Of a stretch of DNA of 59,868 bases, positions 54,216 to 59,868 are shown piece by piece. Numbering within the stretch: position 1 is the first letter of the stretch; every line of letters starts with the position of its first letter. The DNA is from Eubacteriales bacterium. Lineage in GTDB: Bacteria > Bacillota > Clostridia > Lachnospirales > Lachnospiraceae. Location of the stretch: the NCBI GenBank assembly GCA_030526715.1, contig JAUNCG010000006.1:1-59868 (forward strand), in the 5' to 3' direction. The notes under the pieces were generated by a model. That model ran no database searches. It was not told the origin of the DNA and saw nothing but the letters and a program-made list of their open reading frames with translations. Position numbers and translations under genes: made by a program.

Positions 54216-55244
54216 TTATGCAGTTTCGTTTTTTCTCACCGCTCTCTTCGCCTGTTCCAGAGCCTCGATCACGCGGTCACACCACTCGTCAAACTCCGGA
54301 TCCTCCACCTGACATTCCGGATGTGACAGGACATACTTCACGGTTCTCTTAATACCCTCATCGAATCGGATCGACGTCTTAAATTCCGGAACTGCTCTTT
54401 TCAGCTTGCTGTTATCAAATACCACAGAATTGGATTTGTCGCCGATCAGGCTACCCATAAAATCATAATCCCCCGCATCCGCCAAGAACTTTGAAGCAAC
54501 ATAATATGGCTTTAAGGTGACATCTAACGCATCCGCGATTTTACGGTAAATCTGATTCCATGTAAGCGTCTCGTCTCCGGTGATCTGGAATACCTCTCCG
54601 ATCGCATGCGGATTGCCGAACAATCCGACAAATCCGACCGCAAAATCTCTGCTGTCCGTCATCGTCCACAGGGAAGTACCGTCACCGTGAATGATCACCG
54701 GCTTTCCCTCCAGCATTCGCTTGATCACCTGCCAGCTTCCGTTGTTGCCATGAACTCCCAGCGGAACTGACTTTTCACAGTAGGTATGGCTCGGCCTTAC
54801 AATCGTAACCGGAAATCCTTCTTCACGATACAGCTTCATCAGATATTCTTCGCCTTCGATCTTATTGCGGGAGTACTCCCAGAAAGGATTGGCTAAGGTT
54901 GTGCCCTCGGTGATGATATAATCTGACGGCAGCTTGTGATATGCAGAAGCTGAGCTAATATAAATGAACTGCTTCGTTTTTCCTTTAAAAAGACGATAAT
55001 CCCTTTCCAGCTGCGACTTTACAAATGCAATAAAATCACAGACTACATCAAACTTCATACCACTTATTTTCTCACGGACATCCTCTTCATTATTGATATC
55101 TGCCTGAATCAGATGCACTCCTTCCGGAAGTCTGTCTTTCTGATTTCCTCTGTTGATCAGATACAGCTCATATCCTTTCTCTATAGTCTTTTGAGATATG
55201 GCAGTGCTAATCGTTCCTGTCCCTCCGATGATTAATACCTTCAT
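54216..55244 (-). CDS. NAD-dependent epimerase/dehydratase family protein
   Basis: A 342-residue extended SDR. The dinucleotide-binding IIGGTGTISTAISQ (about 5-18) is followed by FIYISSASAYHKL, the catalytic-region YSRNKIEGEEYLM (Tyr and Lys of YxxxK) and VRPSHTYCE. Substrate is unknown; related proteins act on nucleotide sugars or as NADP sensors. It lies 13 bases before speA in the same direction and may be cotranscribed, though no pathway link is evident. Confidence 0.85.
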   Translation of the reverse strand: MKVLIIGGTGTISTAISQKTIEKGYELYLINRGNQKDRLPEGVHLIQADINNEEDVREKISGMKFDVVCDFIAFVKSQLERDYRLFKGKTKQFIYISSASAYHKLPSDYIITEGTTLANPFWEYSRNKIEGEEYLMKLYREEGFPVTIVRPSHTYCEKSVPLGVHGNNGSWQVIKRMLEGKPVIIHGDGTSLWTMTDSRDFAVGFVGLFGNPHAIGEVFQITGDETLTWNQIYRKIADALDVTLKPYYVASKFLADAGDYDFMGSLIGDKSNSVVFDNSKLKRAVPEFKTSIRFDEGIKRTVKYVLSHPECQVEDPEFDEWCDRVIEALEQAKRAVRKNETA

Positions 55245-55330
55245 ACCTTCTTCTCCTTTCTACCGCAAATATGATGCAACTATGCACTTTTAGGTTCCCA
55301 CCTCACAGCTTTCGATCTTGCCCGCTGAAA

Positions 55331-56353
55331 TCAAAAAATCTTTCTCTTCTTGAAAATGAATATAATGATGCCGATGACCACCAGACTGAGCACGATCACA
55401 CCCGGATAACCGTTGGCTAGCTCCGGCATGTTGTTAAAGTTCATTCCGTACCATCCGGTGATCAATGTCAGCGGGAAGAAAATCGTAGAAATGATCGTCA
55501 GGAACTCCATGTTCTTATTCTGCTGCTCTGCCACCTTCCCCTGATAGGTCTCACGGATCTGCACGATATAATCCAAAAGATACATTGTGCGTCCCATCAG
55601 ACGATCCGCACGGTCGGATATGATACCGTAATACTCCAGATTTTTTCCGGAAAAGAAGCGGTTCTCATTCTCTTCCAGCTGCTTACCAAAATCGTGAAGC
55701 TCATCATAGTACTCTCTCAGGATGAGCAGTTCCTTACGAAGCTGCGCGATCTTCTCGGTAACCTCCTCCAACTCACCATTATTGATGTCTTCCTCAATCT
55801 GCATGATCTTATGCCCGTACCGCCCAAGATTCACCAGATCCTGATCCATAAATTTTACACAAAAATTATAGAGAAACTTCTCGCGACTCTGTCCGGGTTT
55901 GGTTCTGCTGGCAATAATGCGCCGAATGACCTTTTCCCCGAAGCCTTCATCATCAATGATCACGATATTCTTACGGTTTACAAAAAAATACATCATGATC
56001 TTCGGACCGACCGGATCGCTCAGTTTTGGAATATGCAAAGTTCCGCACAGGCACTTCTGTTGCGCCTCTACCTTGCAGAACTCGATATCCTCCAGCTTTA
56101 CCTCTCCCTCATAGGAAATACCTGCCAGAGACAACGCCTGCTCCGCCGTATCCGAATCTGAGACAAACACGGTACGGAGATCCTTTTTCATCTTCAGTTC
56201 TTCAATATTGATGGGAGTTGCTTCCTCACGAGCCTGTTGTCTTGCAAGCTTTTTCTTTATTTTCACTTCCTCTTTCATCTGCAGATATTCTTTTACAGAT
56301 GATTTTACGATGGAATTTTTTAAAATATATACACTGATCGCCATCTTTTGCAT
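55331..56353 (-). CDS. CorA family divalent cation transporter
   Basis: 340 residues: a cytoplasmic alpha/beta part with long helices (about 170-280) and two C-terminal membrane helices with the pore motif YGMNFNN (about 302-308), the GMN signature of CorA Mg2+ (or Co2+/Ni2+) channels. The N-terminus is charged and long (about 20-50: KEEVKIKKKLARQQ). Start uncertain: no strong ribosome binding site is seen at 56353 or at the internal ATGs. It follows the aldo/keto reductase gene by 38 bases. Confidence 0.88.
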   Translation of the reverse strand: MQKMAISVYILKNSIVKSSVKEYLQMKEEVKIKKKLARQQAREEATPINIEELKMKKDLRTVFVSDSDTAEQALSLAGISYEGEVKLEDIEFCKVEAQQKCLCGTLHIPKLSDPVGPKIMMYFFVNRKNIVIIDDEGFGEKVIRRIIASRTKPGQSREKFLYNFCVKFMDQDLVNLGRYGHKIMQIEEDINNGELEEVTEKIAQLRKELLILREYYDELHDFGKQLEENENRFFSGKNLEYYGIISDRADRLMGRTMYLLDYIVQIRETYQGKVAEQQNKNMEFLTIISTIFFPLTLITGWYGMNFNNMPELANGYPGVIVLSLVVIGIIIFIFKKRKIF

Positions 56354-56391
56354 CCTAACTTTTCAAAAATCTTTTCTTTTCGGAGATCTTG

Positions 56392-57282
56392 TCAAAAAAA
56401 TGGATATGCCCTGACCTCTTCCACCCTTTCTCTCAGCATCTGACGTTCCTGCGCTGTAAGCGGCTGATCAAAAATCTCATCTACATGCTCTACCGCAAAC
56501 TTGAAATGATGGATATTTCCCGGAGGAATGATGGTATCCACACCCATCTCCGCAACATATTTCAGTGCAGCGATCAGGAACTCTTCATCCTCCACGTCAA
56601 TTGGCTTACACCAGCTTTTCGGATAACGCTGCTTCTTTTCGTTATCCTCCGGAAATCTCCATGCGCGTTCGATCATGGACTTCATGCACAGTACGCCTAT
56701 ATTACGCTCCTTCAACGCCTTAATCAGACGATCGCCCATCTGCGTAGTCTGATTCATATGCCAGTTGTACGGGAACAATACCGAATCAAAATCATACAGC
56801 TCCAGCATACGAAGCGCTGCTTCCTCTGAATGTGCCGTAAAGCCGATCCTTCGGGCAATTCCTTCCCTCTTCAATTCCTCCATCAGCTCCATAACGCCGC
56901 CTTTTCCAAAAGCGATCTCCACTTCTTCCATAGTACAGATCCCATGAAGCTGATAAACATCAAAATAATCTGTGTGCAACAGTTCTTTTGTCTTCTCGCA
57001 ATCGATCCTTGCTTCCTTTGCCGTGCGTTTATTTGTCTTACATGCGAGATAAATATCTTTACGATACGGTACCAGAGATTTCCCGAGATTAAGCTCTGCA
57101 TCTCCATAGGTCGGAGCTACGTCAAAATAGTTGATGCCGTGTTCTATTGCCCATTGAACATATTCGTCGGAGCTGCCGATCTCCGGTGAAATAATCCCGT
57201 CATACTGAACGGCCGATACAATGCCGCCGTACGTGATCGCAGAAACCTCATATCCTGTCTTGCCAAGCTGATTGTATTTCAT
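56392..57282 (-). CDS. Aldo/keto reductase
   Basis: A 296-residue (beta/alpha)8 NADPH-dependent oxidoreductase. The catalytic tetrad is visible as Asp54 and Tyr59 (FDVAPTYGDAE), Lys82 (ACKTNKR) and His113 (YQLHGI). No ferredoxin-like cysteine extension follows. It probably reduces aldehydes or ketones; the substrate is unknown. It has a good promoter and an AGAGGAGAAAA site before the ATG. Confidence 0.93.
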   Translation of the reverse strand: MKYNQLGKTGYEVSAITYGGIVSAVQYDGIISPEIGSSDEYVQWAIEHGINYFDVAPTYGDAELNLGKSLVPYRKDIYLACKTNKRTAKEARIDCEKTKELLHTDYFDVYQLHGICTMEEVEIAFGKGGVMELMEELKREGIARRIGFTAHSEEAALRMLELYDFDSVLFPYNWHMNQTTQMGDRLIKALKERNIGVLCMKSMIERAWRFPEDNEKKQRYPKSWCKPIDVEDEEFLIAALKYVAEMGVDTIIPPGNIHHFKFAVEHVDEIFDQPLTAQERQMLRERVEEVRAYPFF

Positions 57283-57300
57283 GTCGTTTTCTCCTCTTTC

Positions 57301-57329
57301 ATTATATTTTCCGGCTTGTCACCGTACAA
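57301..57329 (-). promoter_or_regulatory. Promoter of the aldo/keto reductase-corA unit
   Basis: Minus-strand TTGTAC (57329-57324) and perfect TATAAT (57306-57301), 17 bases apart, 18 bases before the ATG, so the leader is very short. Confidence 0.75.
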
Positions 57330-57343
57330 TACTGTGTTTTACT

Positions 57344-57769
57344 TTATGGACAGAACCATATGAATATCATCTGAATAGCTTCCGTCTCCTTTGCCGCCTC
57401 TATCAGCCTTTGCAGCATAATTGTTCCGATCCCCATACCGGTATATTTTTGAAACAGCGCGATGCCAAAATCCGTACAATGCGCATTTCTTCAGGATGGC
57501 TGCACGGTATTCATAGAACAGTTTCCCGCATATTCTCCATCCACAAACGCAAGAAGCATTAAATTCTTCTCTGATTCATTGCAGTTCTCTATAAACGCTT
57601 CTTCCTGTTCCAATGTATAATGGATCTCATCCGGATCACACAGAAGAAAATTTGTTTCTTCGGAAACAGTCTTCAGATAATCTACCAGCATCTTTGTATC
57701 TTCTTTTCGCGCACATCGAAGAATGATCTCTTTGTCTTTTATTTGCAGCTTTTCTTCTTTGATCAACAT
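57344..57769 (-). pseudogene. GNAT acetyltransferase, interrupted by an in-frame TGA
   Basis: The first 92 codons (57769-57494) encode the start of a GNAT domain (IILRCARKEDTKMLVDYLKTV...LLAFVDGEYAGNCSMN). A TGA at 57493-57491 interrupts it. The same frame then continues for 48 codons with DFGIALFQKYTGMGIGTIMLQRLIEAAKE, which is the acetyl-CoA-binding motif A of the family, and ends at TAA 57346-57344. The last third of the domain is missing, so the gene is both interrupted and truncated. GCAGGAGAAAAAC precedes the ATG. Confidence 0.8.
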
Positions 57770-57801
57770 GTTTTTCTCCTGCTATGATATAATAATATAC
57801 A

Positions 57802-58401
57802 TCAATCCGGCTGCTGACCATCATGCGCTTTCCATTTGCATTCTGTCAATTGCATGTCTGAGAAAACTGCTTTAAAAGAAGATTCTTCCGGAGAGCATGC
57901 ATAAATACCAAACCGGATTTTCCCGGTTCCCTTCTGCATATGGCATATTCTCATTTGTTTAAATCGAATACCATCCTCTGAGCATTCAATGCAATAATCG
58001 TCTTCCCGTCTGCTTAATCTGTACCACATGGATTTCACGGAAGCATCAATTTCTGTTGTAGCCCAATCAGAGTATCCATTGTTGGTCACAACGCTCCCCA
58101 GATGCTGAAACTCTTCATTTTCATACTCTACAGAAGCTTTTAGCCAGTTTTCACTGTCAAGATACATCACAATTCCACATTGATCAAAACGATGATGGCT
58201 CTTTGCAAAATTTGTCTTTACCACAAAGCTAAAATAGCGCTCCTCTGTCTCCATCTGCAGGACAGGCGCATTGTCATTCTGAAAATGATAGTATGTTCTC
58301 TGCCATAAATCAGTTTTTGATCTTGTCGTAATCTCGACCTTATCCTCCGAAATATGGCAATCCAGCGGTTCTCTTGTCCACATAAATCTTTGCATATCCA
58401 T
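57802..58401 (-). CDS. DUF1349 domain protein (concanavalin-like fold)
   Basis: About 199 residues covering the DUF1349 fold almost end to end: FMWTREPLDCHISEDKVEITT, FVVKTNFAKSHHRFDQCGIVMY, NWLKASVEYENEEFQHLGSVVTNNGYSDW and WYRLSRREDDYCIECSEDG. Related proteins were once called regulation of enolase protein 1, but the function is unknown; a carbohydrate-binding beta-sandwich is likely. No signal peptide. The ATG at 58401 is nine bases after AAGGAG and is preferred over the one at 58419. Confidence 0.88.
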   Translation of the reverse strand: MDMQRFMWTREPLDCHISEDKVEITTRSKTDLWQRTYYHFQNDNAPVLQMETEERYFSFVVKTNFAKSHHRFDQCGIVMYLDSENWLKASVEYENEEFQHLGSVVTNNGYSDWATTEIDASVKSMWYRLSRREDDYCIECSEDGIRFKQMRICHMQKGTGKIRFGIYACSPEESSFKAVFSDMQLTECKWKAHDGQQPD

Positions 58402-58447
58402 GCTATCCGTCTCCTTCATATTTTACTATTTTTATGATTCAGAAATT

Positions 58448-58549
58448 TCATATACTCATTTTCCGGATCTCAGGCTTTTCCGTATTGACTGAGACCGGTC
58501 GCTGCTCGAGCTCAATGAATGCTCCGTCGGCAAAGACGCTCTCATTTAA
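58448..58549 (-). pseudogene. 3' remnant of a lost protein gene
   Basis: A 33-codon open stretch without a start codon reads LNESVFADGAFIELEQRP then VSVNTEKPEIRKMSI and a TGA. The composition looks like a true protein C-terminus rather than random sequence, but the family is not recognised. It lies between a good promoter and the DUF1349 gene. Confidence 0.35.
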
Positions 58550-58557
58550 ACAAAAAA

Positions 58558-58586
58558 ATTATACCAAATAAATACAAAAAAATCAA
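58558..58586 (-). promoter_or_regulatory. Promoter upstream of the DUF1349 gene
   Basis: Minus-strand TTGATT (58586-58581) and TATAAT (58563-58558), 17 bases apart, with TGG before the -10 (extended). The leader to the DUF1349 gene would be about 150 bases and crosses the coding remnant. Confidence 0.7.
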
Positions 58587-58705
58587 ACCAGTGCATATCG
58601 ATATTGCCTGCAAACCTGTCTTGTTCGACAGCCGGTAGTTTTGCATCCAAACGCACAAGCTTGCCTTGTTTATAAGTTTATGCTATAGCCCCATAGACGC
58701 ACGAA

Positions 58706-58744
58706 TGCTCCCCACCACTGAATCATCTCCGGTGATGGGGAGCA
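58706..58744. terminator. Strong hairpin after the NimA-like gene
   Basis: TGCTCCCC..CAC (58706-58718) pairs with GTG..GGGGAGCA (58732-58744). The plus strand continues CATTTATTCTTC, while the minus strand lacks a T-run. It lies about 40 bases after the NimA-like stop and may stop or stabilise that transcript. Confidence 0.5.
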
Positions 58745-58783
58745 CATTTATTCTTCTCAACAAATAGGAATTACGCCCGCTAA

Positions 58784-59263
58784 TTATCTTTCATTAACAA
58801 GTTTTCCTGTTATATGCTCTATCTCGATTGCAATCATTTGCACAGCATTGATTGGCGGAGTCTGCATCTCGGCTTCCGCTTCTTCACTGGTTGGATAATA
58901 TTTAATTGTCATTTTACGCAGTTTGTCTTCCCAGACGGTTCGATCATCCATAAATTTTGCTCTACCAAATACGACAACACTCGTGGAATTCCATTCCCAA
59001 TTTCCTTCGGTTTTATAGCCCTGATTCCAGACCGTGAAGCACACCTTGTCACAGTTCTTGATAGCATCAATCTTATGTCCTGCCTTTGCCCCATGCAGAT
59101 AAATGATGTTGTCTTCCTCGTCATAATAAAAATCGACTGGAATTGTGTATGGGTATCCACCATCTCCAATAACGGAAAACGCTGCCCTCATCTCTTCTTT
59201 TAAGATTCTCTTACATTCATCCTCTGTAACCTGTTGCTTTATTCTACGCATTGGTCTAAACAT
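58784..59263 (-). CDS. Pyridoxamine 5'-phosphate oxidase-like flavoprotein (NimA-like)
   Basis: 159 residues of the split-barrel FMN-binding fold: RILKEEMRAAFSVIGDGGYPYTIPVDFYYDEEDNIIYLHGAKAGHKIDAI (about 19-68) is typical of the group containing NimA nitroimidazole reductases, and VCFTVW and SVVVFGRAKF follow. It may reduce flavin-accessible small molecules; nitroimidazole resistance should not be assumed. GGAG lies eight bases before the ATG. It follows the EamA gene by about 45 bases. Confidence 0.88.
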   Translation of the reverse strand: MFRPMRRIKQQVTEDECKRILKEEMRAAFSVIGDGGYPYTIPVDFYYDEEDNIIYLHGAKAGHKIDAIKNCDKVCFTVWNQGYKTEGNWEWNSTSVVVFGRAKFMDDRTVWEDKLRKMTIKYYPTSEEAEAEMQTPPINAVQMIAIEIEHITGKLVNER

Positions 59264-59308
59264 TTTATATTCTCCTCTTACAATTCCAATTTCATATTTT
59301 CCTCTATC

Positions 59309-59722
59309 TTATAAAACCATAAACAACGTCCCAACTGTAATCAGAATCGAACCAACAGCCGATTTCCATGTAAACTGTTCATGCAGAAAAATAAATGCCA
59401 AAAACAGTGTTAATACCACACTCATCTTATCAATTGGAACAACTTTTGAAGCCTCGCCCACTTGCAACGCCTTATAATAACACAGCCAAGATGCCCCTGT
59501 TGCTACTCCTGATAATATGATAAATAACCAGCTCTTCTTTGTTATTTCTACGATTCCAGAATGTGTTCCGGAAATAAATACCATTATCCATGCCATCATT
59601 AAAACAACAATTGTTCTTATTGCTGTTGCCAGTGTTGAATTGACACCTTCAATTCCTACCTTTGCAAGAATCGAAGTAAGTGCCGCAAATACCGCTGATA
59701 ATATTGCAAATAATAACCACAT
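59309..59722 (-). CDS. Single-domain EamA/DMT family transporter
   Basis: About 137 residues with four or five helices: MWLLFAILSAVFAALTSILAKVG, a central pair, and VVPIDKMSVVLTLFLAFIFLHEQ, the EamA signature with LHE near helix 4. It is a half-size member that would need to dimerise, as small multidrug-resistance-like or 4-TMS-type proteins do. The ATG at 59722 follows GGAGGTGAGAATA and is preferred over one at 59740. Substrate is unknown. Confidence 0.87.
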   Translation of the reverse strand: MWLLFAILSAVFAALTSILAKVGIEGVNSTLATAIRTIVVLMMAWIMVFISGTHSGIVEITKKSWLFIILSGVATGASWLCYYKALQVGEASKVVPIDKMSVVLTLFLAFIFLHEQFTWKSAVGSILITVGTLFMVL

Positions 59723-59780
59723 TATTCTCACCTCCATCAATTCCGATTCTTCTGTTGTAAGCTCTCGCTATCACCACCAT
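59649..59780 (-). CDS. Possible 43-codon leader ORF overlapping the EamA gene
   Basis: A near-perfect AAAGGAGG (59793-59786) lies five bases before an ATG at 59780. The frame (MVVIARAYNRRIGIDGGENN...) runs 43 codons and ends inside the EamA gene in another frame. It could couple translation to the EamA start, whose own site lies within it, or be the relic of a deleted gene. No homology recognised. Confidence 0.3.
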   Translation of the reverse strand: MVVIARAYNRRIGIDGGENNVVIICNIISGICGTYFDSCKGRN

Positions 59781-59868
59781 AGGAACCTCCTTTCTGTGGT
59801 TAATTTTTTGCTACAAGCTGGAAGTTGTATGAGAAATTCTACTTAAAAATAATTGCCATGATTCCACA

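Larger units (their letters stand above)
58402..58783. other. Intergenic region with a promoter, a coding remnant and a hairpin
   Basis: This 382-base stretch has no intact gene. It holds a sigma-A promoter (58558-58586), a coding remnant (58448-58549) and a strong hairpin (58706-58744). The AT-rich part from about 58590 to 58700 shows nothing recognisable. Confidence 0.7.

Noticed and set aside
58706..58744. Hairpin considered as a CRISPR repeat or an insertion-sequence end
   Set aside because: It occurs once, with no spaced copies, no target duplication and no transposase.

Overview
The window looks like a chromosomal segment of a low-to-mid GC Gram-positive anaerobe of the class Clostridia, most likely a member of the Lachnospiraceae. 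The basis is protein style (CdaA/CdaR, TagGH-type export, TarIJ, UvrAB, RecD2, an orphan MreB, an OppBCDFA transporter, a DUF6077 protein) and strong AGGAGG-type ribosome binding sites. No rRNA, tRNA, CRISPR array, integrase or transposase was recognised. Almost every gene is on the minus strand. Only three clear genes are on the plus strand: a nucleotidyltransferase at 179, an L,D-transpeptidase at 16651 and an AGE-family epimerase at 33709.

Layout. 1118-14521 (minus) is one compact cell-wall or surface polymer operon. It runs from a polyprenyl-phosphate sugar transferase, through several GT2 glycosyltransferases, three CDP-polyol phosphotransferase-like enzymes and TarI/TarJ (CDP-ribitol supply), to a TagG/TagH-type ABC exporter, UDP-galactopyranose mutase and a CgeB-like glycosyltransferase. 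14649-16481 carries a DUF6077-type membrane protein split by one in-frame TAG. 16651 is a secreted L,D-transpeptidase with cell-wall-binding repeats. 17840-21697 is a c-di-AMP operon: two unknown membrane proteins, CdaA, CdaR and an HPr-like protein. 21789-30881 holds ComF, RecD2, MreB, UvrA and UvrB; a LexA-like box lies upstream of uvrB. 30966-33508 has NAD synthetase, a nitroreductase and a radical SAM protein. 35086-38504 has a small protein, a secreted protein, an SLC13/ArsB-type permease and an SPFH/zinc-ribbon protein.

38702-45751 is the oligopeptide system: OppB, OppC, OppD, OppF and OppA in transcription order, preceded by peptidase T. 45852-54202 is a tightly overlapping polyamine operon: SpeA, SpeE, a carboxy(nor)spermidine dehydrogenase, NspC, AguA and AguB, then a HerA-like ATPase. 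Together they could take arginine to agmatine, N-carbamoylputrescine, putrescine and spermidine. Upstream in the same direction lie an epimerase, a CorA-type transporter and an aldo/keto reductase. The right end (57.3-59.9 kb) is looser and partly decayed: a broken GNAT gene, a DUF1349 gene, a coding remnant, a NimA-like flavoprotein and an EamA-type transporter.

The most notable points are: the hybrid wall-polymer locus with two paralogous polyol-phosphate transferases flanking TarIJ; two alternative spermidine-forming steps in one operon; the amber-split DUF6077 gene; an HPr-like protein in the c-di-AMP operon; a LexA-like box inside the nadE terminator loop; and a 26-bp tandem duplication that appears to have moved the pepT stop codon away from the opp promoter. 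Functions are assigned from motif recognition without database searches.
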